Part shown: positions 26,350-35,386 of the stretch, in pieces | How positions within the stretch are numbered: the first letter of the stretch is position 1 | How the letters are laid out: the number at the start of each line of letters is the position of its first letter | Source of the DNA: Caldilineaceae bacterium SB0661_bin_32 | Lineage (GTDB): Bacteria > Chloroflexota > Anaerolineae > Caldilineales > Caldilineaceae | Assembly: GCA_009841235.1 (NCBI GenBank) | Contig: VXMH01000006.1 | Span: 1-48,339 of the forward strand | DNA length: 48,339 nt | Direction: 5' to 3' | The notes under the pieces: generated by a model | What the model was told of the DNA's origin: nothing | The model's database searches: none | What the model saw: only the letters and a program-made list of their open reading frames with translations | Position numbers and translations under genes: made by a program

Positions 26350-27378
26350 ATGGAACAGATGACTTCGAAACATCGGTTTTTGGCCGGGCTGAACGGGGAC
26401 CCCGTGGACAGGCCGCCGGCGGCAAGCATTGTGTCCGTTATTACCTACGAGCTGATGGACATTACCGGCGCACACTTCCCCCATGCCAATACCGAGCCCG
26501 AGCCCATGGCAACGCTCGCCGCCGGTGCACACGAAGTGATGGGGTTCGACAGCGTAATGCCGATCTTCAGTATCGCACAAGAGGCCATGGCGCTCGGCTG
26601 CCAGGTTGACTGGTCCGATACCGACATGATGCCCAATCCAACCGATTCGCCCTGGGCCGATCGCGACGTGGAGATCAAGCTGCCTGACGGTTTTCCCGAT
26701 TCGTTCCTGGAAGACAAATACGTAAAGTGCTCCGTCGATGCCATTCGACTGCTCAAGCAACACTTCGGCGATGAGGTCATGATTCTGGGCAAAGTCATGG
26801 GGCCGTGGACACTGTCCTACCACTGCTACAACACGCAGGAGTTCCTCTTCGACACGATTATGGATCCGGATCGCGTTCGTAAATCGCTGGAAACGCTGGC
26901 GCCCGTACCACTGGTCTATGCCGCAGCTCAAATTGAGGCCGGCGCAGACGCTATCGTCTGGGCCGACCACGCCACCGGCGACCTCGTTCGCAACACAATG
27001 TACCGGGACTTTCTCCTGCCCCATCACCAGGAGTTGGTGCCCCAGGTGGAGGCGCCCGTCATTCTGCACTGCTGCGGGAGGACCCTGGACCGGGTCGAGT
27101 ATTTTAACGAGGCCGGTTTCGCCTGTTATCACTTCGAGTCGGCCAACGCGCCCGATCTGATGGTCGAAAAGGCCGCCGGTAAGATGACGTTGACTGGCAA
27201 TGTCAATAACCCGATCACTCTATACGCCCGTGGGCCAGCTGAAGCACGCGCCGAAGCGCAGGCCGCCATCGACGCCGGCGTGGACATTATCGCTCCAGAA
27301 TGCGCCGTTCCCTTGCAGGCGCCGGTCGCCAACCTCAAGGCAATTGTGGAAACGTGCGTTGACAACGCCTACCAATAG
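26350..27378 (+). CDS. UroD-family cobamide methyltransferase (MtaA/MtbA/CmuA-like)
   Basis: The 342-residue protein has the uroporphyrinogen decarboxylase-type TIM barrel of corrinoid methyltransferases. The zinc-binding His-x-Cys...Cys set is present: H240 and C242 in ILHCCGRT and C318 in APECAVPLQAP, the spacing seen in MtbA. True haem-synthesis decarboxylases lack it. In the demethylation cassettes of acetogens and methanogens such proteins move a methyl group between a substrate or CoM and a corrinoid protein. The next gene, 12 bases on, is the corrinoid protein, so this is probably the substrate-specific first methyltransferase. The methyl donor (aryl methyl ether, methylamine, methylthiol or halide) cannot be read from the sequence. 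Confidence 0.88.
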   Translation: MEQMTSKHRFLAGLNGDPVDRPPAASIVSVITYELMDITGAHFPHANTEPEPMATLAAGAHEVMGFDSVMPIFSIAQEAMALGCQVDWSDTDMMPNPTDSPWADRDVEIKLPDGFPDSFLEDKYVKCSVDAIRLLKQHFGDEVMILGKVMGPWTLSYHCYNTQEFLFDTIMDPDRVRKSLETLAPVPLVYAAAQIEAGADAIVWADHATGDLVRNTMYRDFLLPHHQELVPQVEAPVILHCCGRTLDRVEYFNEAGFACYHFESANAPDLMVEKAAGKMTLTGNVNNPITLYARGPAEARAEAQAAIDAGVDIIAPECAVPLQAPVANLKAIVETCVDNAYQ

Positions 27379-27390
27379 GAGCCCTGTATC

Positions 27391-28149
27391 ATGAGCCGCG
27401 AAGAAGAAATCAAAGAAGGGCTGTACGAACACACCTTAGTAGGTGAAGCCGCAGAAGTTGTCGAGTTGACCCAGGAGGGCATCGAATTGGGGATGGACCC
27501 CTTGGATATCCTCTTCGGCGCGCTGATTCCTTCTTTGCAGGAAGTTGGCCGGCTGTTTGAGATCGGTGAATACTTCGTGCCTGAAATGCTCGTGGCCGCC
27601 CGCGCAATGCAGGGGGCCATGGCCCTGCTGCGGCCCCTGCTGGTAGACAAGGGGGCTGAGCCGATTGGCAAGGTCGTCATGTTAACTGTTAAAGGCGATG
27701 TCCACGACATTGGCAAGAACCTGTGCAATATCATGCTGGAGGGGGAGGGCTTTGACATCGTCGACCTGGGCGTCAATGTCAAGCCGGAAGACGTCGTCGC
27801 CGCGGTACAGGAACATGAGCCCCAGCTGCTGGGCTTTTCCGCATTCCTGACGACAACGATGCCCTTCTTCAAGTCCAATCTGGCCGCGCTGTCCGATGCC
27901 GGGCTGCGAGACTCTGTCAAGGTAATGGTTGGCGGCGCCCCGGTTACACAGGAATACGCCGACAGCGTCGGCGCCGACGGCTTCGCACCCGACGCCAGCG
28001 CCGCAGTCCGCCTGGCAAAGCAGCTCATGGTCGACATGGGCTATGACGTCAGCATGGGCGGCGACGACGGTGAAGGCGCTACGGCCCTGGCCAGCGCCGT
28101 GCAGGCCGTCGAAGAACTTATGGTCAAGTCCGGACAACATGAAGAGTAG
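27391..28149 (+). CDS. Methyltransferase cognate corrinoid protein (B12-binding)
   Basis: The 252-residue protein consists of an N-terminal four-helix cap domain (about 1-90, LYEHTLVGEAAEVVELTQEG to LLRPLLVDKG) and a Rossmann-like B12 domain. The base-off/His-on motif GDVHDIGKN has D103, H105 and G108, and the later GFSAFLTTTMP and VMVGGAPVT segments complete the cobamide pocket. It would carry the methyl group as methyl-cob(III)amide between the UroD-family enzyme upstream and the pterin enzyme downstream. The C-terminus is about 30 residues longer than typical MtaC/MtbC proteins. It is closely packed in the operon, with the next gene 6 bases away. Confidence 0.95.
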   Translation: MSREEEIKEGLYEHTLVGEAAEVVELTQEGIELGMDPLDILFGALIPSLQEVGRLFEIGEYFVPEMLVAARAMQGAMALLRPLLVDKGAEPIGKVVMLTVKGDVHDIGKNLCNIMLEGEGFDIVDLGVNVKPEDVVAAVQEHEPQLLGFSAFLTTTMPFFKSNLAALSDAGLRDSVKVMVGGAPVTQEYADSVGADGFAPDASAAVRLAKQLMVDMGYDVSMGGDDGEGATALASAVQAVEELMVKSGQHEE

Positions 28150-28155
28150 CCCGAT

Positions 28156-29025
28156 ATGAACACGGTGATTTCCTCCGCGCAGCAGACTGTCGTTATTGGA
28201 CCCGAACACCCCTTTGTTATCATCGGCGAACGTATCAACCCCACCGGCCGCAAAATCCTGACGAAGCAGATGATCGAACGCGATATGACCATGGTCTGTC
28301 GCGACGCGCGCCGGCAGGTTGAGGCCCAGGCCCACGTGCTTGACGTGAACGCCGGCGTACCTGTTGACGGCGTTGAACCGGAGATCCTGCGTCAGGCGAT
28401 TCAGGCCGTTCAACAAACAGTGGACGTCCCGATCTCAATAGACTCATCGGTGGTAGAAGCCCTTGAGGAGGGACTCGCCGTCTATGAAGGGAAGGCCCTC
28501 GTCAATTCAGTAACCTATGAGGAAGAGCGGCTGGAGACAGTATTGCCCCTGGTCAGGAAATACGGCGCGGCGGTTGTTGGCGTTGCCAACGACGATACCG
28601 GTATCTCCAATGACCCCCAGGAGCGGCTTCGTATCGCCGCTCTAATTGTCGAGCGTGCCGCAGACCACGGCATTCCCGCCGAAGACGTTGTGATCGATCC
28701 CCTGGCGCTGACCGTCAGCGCCGACGACAACGCCGCGCTGATCACTCTGGAGACGATTCGTCTCATCCGCGAAGAGCTCGGCGTAAATATGACTTGCGGC
28801 GCCAGCAATATCTCTTTTGGCCTTCCCTGGCGACCGACTGTGAACGCCGCCTTCCTGTCAATGGCGATCGCGGCAGGGTTGACCTCTGCAATCACTAATC
28901 CTCTTGAGACCGAAATCCGCCACACAATCTACGCCGCCGACCTGCTGATGGGGCACGACGCCTATGCGGGAAACCTGATTCAGGCATTCCGATCGGAACG
29001 AAAGCGCGGGCAAGAGTCCGGTTAG
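28156..29025 (+). CDS. Pterin-binding methyltransferase, MtgA/AcsE-like (methylcorrinoid:tetrahydrofolate)
   Basis: The 289-residue protein is a DHPS-like TIM barrel: VIIGERINPTGRK near residue 24, DVNAGVPVDG, ISIDSSVVEALEEGL, VNSVTYEEERLETVLPL and GASNISFGLPWRPTVNA all match methyltetrahydrofolate-binding methyltransferases. The ISFGLP Asn/Ser region is typical of MtgA, AcsE and MtvA-like enzymes, which lack the Cys/Zn chemistry of MetH. It would transfer the methyl group from the corrinoid protein to tetrahydrofolate, or the reverse. Its place between corrinoid protein and reactivator strongly supports this. The product, methyl-THF, would enter one-carbon metabolism. Confidence 0.9.
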   Translation: MNTVISSAQQTVVIGPEHPFVIIGERINPTGRKILTKQMIERDMTMVCRDARRQVEAQAHVLDVNAGVPVDGVEPEILRQAIQAVQQTVDVPISIDSSVVEALEEGLAVYEGKALVNSVTYEEERLETVLPLVRKYGAAVVGVANDDTGISNDPQERLRIAALIVERAADHGIPAEDVVIDPLALTVSADDNAALITLETIRLIREELGVNMTCGASNISFGLPWRPTVNAAFLSMAIAAGLTSAITNPLETEIRHTIYAADLLMGHDAYAGNLIQAFRSERKRGQESG

Positions 29026-29068
29026 CTTTCGATTCCTTCAAAACGGATACGCATCTGCGTTCGCTGCT

Positions 29069-30979
29069 ATGACAACCTCTGCGCCCACCGGCACCAAAAA
29101 AGTCTCCATCGAGTTCCGTCCCCACGACAAGGTGACCCGCGTCCCCCCCGGCATGACGATATTCAACGCCGCAAACTGGATCGGCCTGCCGATTGACAGT
29201 ACCTGCGGGGCCAAGGGAACTTGCGGCAAATGTAAGGTCCGCATCCTTCACGGCAACAACGGGGCCACCGCGGCCGACCGCAGAATATTCACCGAAGAGG
29301 AGCTGGCCGACGGCTGGCGGCTCTCCTGCCGCAGTGAGGCCAACTCCGACGTCGTCTGCCACGTACCGCGGCTGATGGGAAACCCCAAGGCGGCCTTGAT
29401 GGGCTTCGACCGCCACGTGATCCTGAATGCCAACGTTTACAAAATACCTCTCACCCTGACGCCGCCGACGCTGGAAGATCAACGCAGCGACTACAGCCGC
29501 GTCCGCGACGCGCTTGAGCCGGAAGGCTTTGCGGTCGAAGCCTCTCTGAACCTGTTGCGCAACTTGCCCGGTGTTCTGCGCCGCAGTCAGTGGCAGGTTA
29601 CTGCGGTTGTGGTCGGAAACGAGCTGGTCAGTGTCGAAGAAGGCGATACCAGCAATCGCGCCTACGGACTTGCTTTCGATATTGGCACGACGACCGTTGT
29701 GGGAATGCTGATCGATCTCAACAGCGGCGCGCCGGTCGCGGTGCGCTCCACGCTAAACGGACAAGCAGTCCAAGGGGCTGATGTCATCTCCCGGATCAGT
29801 TACACAATGCTCAACGAGGATGGCCTGTCCGAACTCAATGAAGTCATTCTGCGAACCCTGAACAACCTCATCTCGCAGCTGCTGGAAGAAGGGCGTGTGG
29901 CTCCTCATGAGGTGTATGAGGTAGTGACCGCCGGCAACGCCACCATGCAGCACCTGCTCCTTGGCGTCGACCCGGAAGCGATTGGTCTTGAACCGTTCAT
30001 TCCCGCCGTTGAAGATATGGTACAGGCTTCGGCACAGGAAGTGGGTCTGGAAATCCTGCCACAGGCACAGGTACACTGTCTTCCCTATCTCGGGGCTTAT
30101 GTGGGCGCCGATCTTGTCGCCGGGCTACTGGCAACGGGTCTGGCGCAAAATGAAGGCGTACGTCTCCTGGTTGACGTCGGGACAAACGGCGAAATCATCC
30201 TGGGGTCTGCGGCCCGAACAGTGGCAACGGCAGCGCCGGCAGGACCGGCCTTCGAGGGCGCACAGATCCAGGACGGAATGCGCGCCAGTGAAGGTGCAAT
30301 TGAAGCCGTGACTATCACCCGGACTGGGATAGATCTCCAGGTGATAGGCGATGTACCCCCGATTGGGCTGTGCGGTTCCGGCCTGCTGGACGCGGTGGCT
30401 CAACTGCGGCTGAGCGGGCTTATGCTTCCATCGGGCCGCTTCGTAAAGGCGAACGAAGCCTTCGAAATGGTCGCTCCCGACCTGGCGCGGCGCATCATTA
30501 CCGACGAAGAGGGCCGGCGCTCCTTTGTACTGGCGTGGCCTGAAGAGTCAGGGGGTGACAGAGCGATCGTTCTGACCCAGCGAGACGTACGTGAGCTTCA
30601 ATTTGCCAAGGGATCCATCGCTGGCGGCATCGACGTGGTCATGCAGGAGCTGGGGATCGAGAACGAAGACCTGGTCGAAATCTTCCTGGCCGGCTCTTTC
30701 GGCAGCTACATCAATCCGCAGAGCGCACGCATAATCGGGCTGGTGCCCCCCGTACCTGTTGAACGGATCAAAGCGGTGGGCAATGCCGCCGGTGAAGGCG
30801 CCAAGATCGCGCTCCTCTCATTTCGCGAGCGCATGGTGGCCCGGTCGTTGCCCGAAATCGTGGAATACCATGAACTGTCGGGGCGGGGAGACTTCAACGA
30901 TTCGTTCCTGGCCGTGCTGCAGTTCCCGGAGCTGGACGCAATCGGACTGGAAACCAGTGCCGTAGCTGACGCCGTCTGA
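29069..30979 (+). CDS. Corrinoid reductive activator, RACo-like (2Fe-2S ferredoxin plus ASKHA domain)
   Basis: The 636-residue protein begins with a ferredoxin domain whose four cysteines are at 46, 52, 55 and 87 (STCGAKGTCGKC and LSCR). A middle linker follows, and a C-terminal ASKHA ATPase domain (DUF4445-type) begins near residue 200 with AYGLAFDIGTTTVVGMLID and continues through VVTAGNATMQHLLLG, LLVDVGTNGEIILG and IFLAGSFGSYINPQSA. RACo-type proteins use ATP and a low-potential electron to return cob(II)amide to active cob(I)amide. The gene closes the operon, completing a self-sufficient demethylation system. Electron donor is unknown. Confidence 0.94.
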   Translation: MTTSAPTGTKKVSIEFRPHDKVTRVPPGMTIFNAANWIGLPIDSTCGAKGTCGKCKVRILHGNNGATAADRRIFTEEELADGWRLSCRSEANSDVVCHVPRLMGNPKAALMGFDRHVILNANVYKIPLTLTPPTLEDQRSDYSRVRDALEPEGFAVEASLNLLRNLPGVLRRSQWQVTAVVVGNELVSVEEGDTSNRAYGLAFDIGTTTVVGMLIDLNSGAPVAVRSTLNGQAVQGADVISRISYTMLNEDGLSELNEVILRTLNNLISQLLEEGRVAPHEVYEVVTAGNATMQHLLLGVDPEAIGLEPFIPAVEDMVQASAQEVGLEILPQAQVHCLPYLGAYVGADLVAGLLATGLAQNEGVRLLVDVGTNGEIILGSAARTVATAAPAGPAFEGAQIQDGMRASEGAIEAVTITRTGIDLQVIGDVPPIGLCGSGLLDAVAQLRLSGLMLPSGRFVKANEAFEMVAPDLARRIITDEEGRRSFVLAWPEESGGDRAIVLTQRDVRELQFAKGSIAGGIDVVMQELGIENEDLVEIFLAGSFGSYINPQSARIIGLVPPVPVERIKAVGNAAGEGAKIALLSFRERMVARSLPEIVEYHELSGRGDFNDSFLAVLQFPELDAIGLETSAVADAV

Positions 30980-30998
30980 GAACCTCCTCTTTCAGGTC

Positions 30999-31997
30999 CT
31001 ACCCCTGGCCGGACAATCGACAGTTGTCCCGGTCCAGCACTTCCGCATTCACAAGCGTCTGCGGCACGCCCCCTTGCAGGACGGTTACTACGTTTGCAGC
31101 GGCTTTGCGGGCCAGTTCGGCCGTGGCCGCCACCGAGTAGAAAGCTGCATGCGGAGTTACGATCACATTTTCCAGCGCCAGCAGAGGGTTGTCCGCAGAG
31201 GGCGGCTCCGGATCCGTGACATCGAGGGCGGCGCCGCCGATGCGTCCATCCTGGAGCGCGCGGATGAGAGCCTCCTCGTCAATTACGCCTCCGCGACTGG
31301 TGTTGATCAGTAGGGCCGAGGATTTCATCTGGGCAAGAGCGGCTTCGTCTATGATGTGGGCCGTTTCTTCGGTGAGCGGGCAGTGGATTGAAACGTAGTC
31401 GGAAGCGGAGAGAAGCGCGGCCAGGTCATTCGTCACTTCAACGCCCGCCGGGGCATCACTTTGCCGCAGCCTGGGCGTATAGGCGATCACACGAAGGCCG
31501 AATCCCAGTGCCTTGGGAACCAGGGCGCGGGCAATGTTGCCAAAGCCGATCAGCCCCAGCGTCTGCCCCCGCACGCGCGGTATAGGTCGGGGCGTCTCTC
31601 TTGTCCAGCCGCTTCGATCAGGGTTACGCGCCAGGGGAAGCAGCTGGCGGGCCGTTGCCAGCAGCAGCGCCATGACGTGATCAGACACCTCCTCCAGGCA
31701 GAAGTCGGGAACGTTGGTGACGAGCATGCCCAGTTCCGTAGCTCGTCCTATCGGAATGTTGTCCAGCCCGATGCCATAGCGGCTGACGACCTTGCAGTTG
31801 GGCGCGATATCCAGCGCCTCTGGCGGTACATCCTTCCAGCAGGTCAGGATCGCGTCCGCCTGCGGCGCAAGCGCGATGATCTCTGCGGGCGTTCCCCCTC
31901 CAGCCAGCATGATCTCGCCCTCCACTGCCGACAATACCTCCTTTTCGATTTCAAAATCCGGCCACGCAATGTCGGTAATAAGAATACGGCTGGTCAT
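30999..31997 (-). CDS. D-2-hydroxyacid dehydrogenase (phosphoglycerate dehydrogenase-like)
   Basis: The 332-residue protein has the two-domain fold of D-isomer-specific dehydrogenases. The coenzyme loop TLGLIGFGNIARALV lies near residues 146-160. The catalytic set is visible as Arg in LINTSRGGVIDEEALIRAL, Glu in ALDVTDPEPP and His in VTPHAAFYS. After the GFG loop the expected acidic residue of beta-B is replaced by YTPRLR, which tends towards NADP. It lacks the ACT domain of SerA. It is the last gene of a leftward run (two PhyH genes, a GMC oxidoreductase and this one) and is convergent with the corrinoid operon, whose stop is 19 bases away. It probably reduces a keto acid or oxidises a 2-hydroxy acid in the same route. 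Confidence 0.92.
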   Translation of the reverse strand: MTSRILITDIAWPDFEIEKEVLSAVEGEIMLAGGGTPAEIIALAPQADAILTCWKDVPPEALDIAPNCKVVSRYGIGLDNIPIGRATELGMLVTNVPDFCLEEVSDHVMALLLATARQLLPLARNPDRSGWTRETPRPIPRVRGQTLGLIGFGNIARALVPKALGFGLRVIAYTPRLRQSDAPAGVEVTNDLAALLSASDYVSIHCPLTEETAHIIDEAALAQMKSSALLINTSRGGVIDEEALIRALQDGRIGGAALDVTDPEPPSADNPLLALENVIVTPHAAFYSVAATAELARKAAANVVTVLQGGVPQTLVNAEVLDRDNCRLSGQG

Positions 31998-32096
31998 TTC
32001 AGCAGCTCCATTCTGTTCCTCTGCGAATTATACGAACCGGCCGGGATCTGACAGCCGCCAAATTCATCCCGGCCTTCGAAATCTCTGCAAATGGCT

Positions 32097-33626
32097 TCAG
32101 TTCTCGCCGGTCATCTCCGCAGCGATTTTTTCGGCCATCATCATTACGGTTGCGTTGATGTTGGCGCGCACGCTGTCCGGCATTAGTGAGGCGTCGACGA
32201 TACGCAGGCGTTCTATTCCGTGCACGCGGCCCCACTGATCCGCGACGGCCAGCGGGTCTGAGGCCAGACCCATTTTGCAGGTACTGGATGTATGGTGTCC
32301 CGTGTCGGCGTTGCCAAGAATCCAACGGTCCAGGGCGTCGTCATCATGTAGATCATTGCCTGGACCTTCCAACACGCGGCCGCAGATGCCGCGAAAAGCG
32401 GGATGCTCTTCAATCAGTTCAGTACAGAGACGGATCGATTCTCGCTGGCGCTCGCGGTCGAACGGTTCTTCATAGTAGCGATAATCGAGCAAGGGCTGGT
32501 CCTCGATGCTGTCGCTGGCCAGTCGCAACTCGCCTTCTCCGACGGCGAGGTTGACCGTTGGGCGCACGAAGAGATGGGCTCCGTTTTCGCTGTCCTGGGC
32601 GGGCACGGCAGCGATGTAGACAATCATGTCATTGGTCAGATGCGAGCCATCGGCTGTATAACGCAAGCAGGCCTGATGCCAGTGGAAGCGGTTTGTAGGA
32701 CTGAATCGCAGCTCCCAATGCAGGTTTAAGGTTGGGTGGTCGCGCAGGTTGCGTCCCACACCGGGTAGGTGATGGCTGACATCCACACCGACTTCGCGTA
32801 GATGCTTTTCAGGGCCGATTCCGGACAGCATCATGATCTGCGGCGTCCCGATGCTGCCCGCACAGAGTACGATTTCGTCGGCGTAGTACGCTTCAATCCG
32901 GCCGCCGCGTTCCACCTCCACGCCAATAGCCTTCCCGCCTTCCAACAAGACCCGGCGCGTAGTGCAGCCGGCGAAAATGTGCAGATTGGGGCGGTCTCGG
33001 GCCTGGGCCAGGTAGGTTACGGCGGTACTCTGGCGCACGCCGGCGATGTTGTTGAGGGGAAACGGGCCCAAACCGGTTGATCCGGGCAGGTTGGCATCGG
33101 GGCATTCGGGGAAGCCGGCCTGACGGCACGCTTCACCCCAGGCTTGCTGATCCGGGCCCCACTCTTCTTCCGGGTAGCGGCGAACGCCGATAGGGCCATC
33201 GCTGCCGTGGAAATCTGCCGAGCCAAAGTCGTGGTCGTTCTCCAGCTTGCAGTAGTAGGGCAGAACCCGGTCGAAGCTCCACTGGTCGTTGCCCATATCG
33301 GCCCAGGCAGCGAAATCTTCCGGAATGGCGCGCAGGAAGATCTGGGCATTGACCGCGCTGGAGCCTCCCACGACCCTCCCCCGCGGCACCGGCATCTTGT
33401 CGCGCAGCGGCGACGCCAGCCCCGTGTAACCCCAATCGTGGCTCTTGGCGATAATACCGGAAGCCGTACCGTACCCCAGGCGAACGTCAGCCGGCAGGCT
33501 GTCAATCGTCGGGTAATCCGGGCCTGCTTCCAGTAGAAGCAGCTGACGGCTCGAATCTTCCGTCAGACGGGAAGCAAGAACGTTTCCCGCCGACCCGGAG
33601 CCCACGACTAGCGTGTCATAGATCAC
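32097..33626 (-). CDS. GMC family FAD-dependent oxidoreductase (choline dehydrogenase-like)
   Basis: The 509-residue protein starts IYDTLVVGSGSAGNVLASRL, the FAD ADP-binding loop, with LLLEAGPDYP following. The GMC signatures are present: PRGRVVGGSSAVNAQIFLRA near residue 85 and EIVLCAGSIGTPQIMMLSGIGP near 255. The C-terminal active-site region holds TGHHTSSTCKMG and VDASLMPDSVRANINATVMM with the His and Asn of the catalytic pair. It oxidises an alcohol to an aldehyde or ketone with FAD. The 36-base gap from the PhyH gene and common direction suggest an operon. Substrate unknown. Confidence 0.94.
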   Translation of the reverse strand: MIYDTLVVGSGSAGNVLASRLTEDSSRQLLLLEAGPDYPTIDSLPADVRLGYGTASGIIAKSHDWGYTGLASPLRDKMPVPRGRVVGGSSAVNAQIFLRAIPEDFAAWADMGNDQWSFDRVLPYYCKLENDHDFGSADFHGSDGPIGVRRYPEEEWGPDQQAWGEACRQAGFPECPDANLPGSTGLGPFPLNNIAGVRQSTAVTYLAQARDRPNLHIFAGCTTRRVLLEGGKAIGVEVERGGRIEAYYADEIVLCAGSIGTPQIMMLSGIGPEKHLREVGVDVSHHLPGVGRNLRDHPTLNLHWELRFSPTNRFHWHQACLRYTADGSHLTNDMIVYIAAVPAQDSENGAHLFVRPTVNLAVGEGELRLASDSIEDQPLLDYRYYEEPFDRERQRESIRLCTELIEEHPAFRGICGRVLEGPGNDLHDDDALDRWILGNADTGHHTSSTCKMGLASDPLAVADQWGRVHGIERLRIVDASLMPDSVRANINATVMMMAEKIAAEMTGEN

Positions 33627-33662
33627 GCGGCAACTATTCTCCAGAGTTTCGGGCCCGCGGGA

Positions 33663-34463
33663 CTACGCGTTGGCAGCCTTCGTCGGCCACAGTTCATCGC
33701 CCTCTTTGCGCTCGCGATAGCCGCTGACGATCATGCCGGCCCGTTCAACTCGCTGGCCGGCAACCTCGCGATTCTGCGGATCGCGGTATCCCATGCGCAC
33801 CAGCCGGCGGGGTTTCTTTGTCTGGTTGATGTAGGAGCCGTGGACCGTGTCTATGCAGAAGACAACGACATCGCCGGCCTTTGCCGGAACGGCCACGGTA
33901 TCTTCGAGATGGAACTGGTCGGTTGGCAGATGTGGTGAGCAGGGGCCGTCTTCGGTCTCGGTGATATGGTCCAGGTGGCCCATCTTGTGCGAGCCATCCA
34001 GGAAGCGGATTTCCCCGTTCTCATGACAGGTATCGTCCAGGTGTACCAGGACGTCGATGAAGCGGCCGTCCTGATGGGGATAGAAGGGATTGTCCTGGTG
34101 CAATGGGAACGGATGACCCGTCTGCGGCGGCTTGATGTGAAGGGTGGTATGATGCAACTCTACGTTGGGACCCAACAGATCGCTCAGTGCTTTAGCAAGC
34201 CTGGCGTTTGTAGCGGCCCGCATCCAGGCAACCGAGTAATAGTGCAGGTCTTGCATCGCCGTCAACTTGGATTCCTTTTCGGTCTCAGGGTCCATATAGG
34301 CCTGGCGCCAAGGACCGCTCCATCCGGGATTGGTAAAGGCCCAGTCCTCAACGAGCCGGTCCAGCTCGTCGGAGAGCTCCTTGGTCTCTTCAGGCGTGAA
34401 CAGCTCCGGAATACGCAAAAAGCCATGTTCGTGGTAGAAGCCGGTCTGTTGTTGTGTGAGCAT
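33663..34463 (-). CDS. Phytanoyl-CoA dioxygenase (PhyH) family protein, paralogue 1
   Basis: The 266-residue Fe(II)/2-oxoglutarate oxygenase starts MLTQQQTGFYHEHGFLRIPELF. The iron site His-x-Asp is in HPFPLHQDNPFYPHQDG, with the distal His in IDTVHGSYINQT and a downstream Arg in KPRRLVRMGYRDP. It is nearly collinear with the gene at 34598-35386 (most residues identical by eye), so the two are a tandem duplication. They differ mainly at the C-terminus and in a few core positions. Both are far from the PhyH gene at 8861. It is followed by a GMC oxidoreductase in the same direction. The hydroxylated substrate is unknown; likely small polar metabolites or methylated compounds. Confidence 0.93.
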   Translation of the reverse strand: MLTQQQTGFYHEHGFLRIPELFTPEETKELSDELDRLVEDWAFTNPGWSGPWRQAYMDPETEKESKLTAMQDLHYYSVAWMRAATNARLAKALSDLLGPNVELHHTTLHIKPPQTGHPFPLHQDNPFYPHQDGRFIDVLVHLDDTCHENGEIRFLDGSHKMGHLDHITETEDGPCSPHLPTDQFHLEDTVAVPAKAGDVVVFCIDTVHGSYINQTKKPRRLVRMGYRDPQNREVAGQRVERAGMIVSGYRERKEGDELWPTKAANA

Positions 34464-34597
34464 TGGGTCATCTCCCTTCCATGAGCTGGAACGCTATGCG
34501 GCCGGTCGCGGCGAGTCCGGTGTTCTATTAACTGCGTCTTTCGGTAGAGGGGACGTCGCGCCTGTTCTCTGGCCCGTGAACTCGGTTCGTCCGCGTG

Positions 34598-35386
34598 TCA
34601 TGCGATGGGCAGCAGTTCGTCCCCCTCTTTTCGCTCGCGGTATCCGCTAACCATAACGCCTGGACGCCCCATGCTTTGACCGTACTCCTGCCGGTTCTGC
34701 GGGTCCCGGTAGCCCATGCGCACCAGCCGGCGCGGCTTTTTCGTCTGGTTGATGTACGACCCGTGGACCGTATCGATGCAGAAGAGTACGACGTCTCCCG
34801 CCTTGGCCGGGACCGCTACCGTATCCTCCAAGTGGTACTTATCCGTGGGCAAGTGGGGAGAACAAGGACCGTCTTCGGTCTCCGTGACGTGGTCAAGATG
34901 GCCCATCTTGTGGGAACCGTCCAGAAAGCGGATCTCGCCATTCTCATGGGAGGTGTCGTCCAGGTGGACCAGGACGTCGATGAAGCGCCCGTCCTGATGG
35001 CCGTAGAACGGGTTGTCCTGGTGCATCGGAAAGGGATGACCGGTCTGCGGAGGCTTGATGTGCATAGTGGTGTGGTGCAGCTCGACGTTTCCGTCCAAGA
35101 GTTGACTGAGCGCTTTTGCAAGCCTGCGATTGGTAGCAGCCCGCATCCACGCCACAGAGTAGAAGTGCAGATCGTGCATCGCGGTCAATTTGGACTTCCT
35201 TTCCGTCTCCGGGTCCATGTACGCCAGCCGCCAGGGGCCGTTCCAACCAGGGCTCGTGAACGCCCAGTCTTCGACAAGGCGGTCCATTTCTTTCGACAGC
35301 TCCTCTGTCTCCTCCAGAGTGAACACTTCGGGTATGCGCAGGTAACCGTGCTCGTGGTAAAAGTCGACCTGTTGTTGCGTCAGCAT
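34598..35386 (-). CDS. Phytanoyl-CoA dioxygenase (PhyH) family protein, paralogue 2
   Basis: From the ATG at 35386 with AAAGGAGATGTCC before it, the protein has 262 residues, beginning MLTQQQVDFYHEHGYLRIPEVF; an upstream in-frame ATG lacks a ribosome site. The iron and 2-oxoglutarate residues are all retained (HQDNPFYGHQDG, DTVHGSYINQT, RRLVRMGYRDPQNR), so both copies look active. The gene is 134 bases upstream of its twin and is the first of the run of four leftward genes ending at 30999. About 220 bases further upstream is a duplicated TTCGGTACA sequence that could be its operator. Confidence 0.93.
   Translation of the reverse strand: MLTQQQVDFYHEHGYLRIPEVFTLEETEELSKEMDRLVEDWAFTSPGWNGPWRLAYMDPETERKSKLTAMHDLHFYSVAWMRAATNRRLAKALSQLLDGNVELHHTTMHIKPPQTGHPFPMHQDNPFYGHQDGRFIDVLVHLDDTSHENGEIRFLDGSHKMGHLDHVTETEDGPCSPHLPTDKYHLEDTVAVPAKAGDVVLFCIDTVHGSYINQTKKPRRLVRMGYRDPQNRQEYGQSMGRPGVMVSGYRERKEGDELLPIA

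Noticed and set aside
25696..27132. A 478-residue open frame on the minus strand
   Set aside because: It is the antisense of the Ldh-type dehydrogenase and UroD-family genes. High GC content keeps the opposite frame open.
26350..27378. Uroporphyrinogen decarboxylase of haem synthesis (HemE)
   Set aside because: The protein carries the zinc-binding HxC...C residues of cobamide methyltransferases and sits in a corrinoid cassette.
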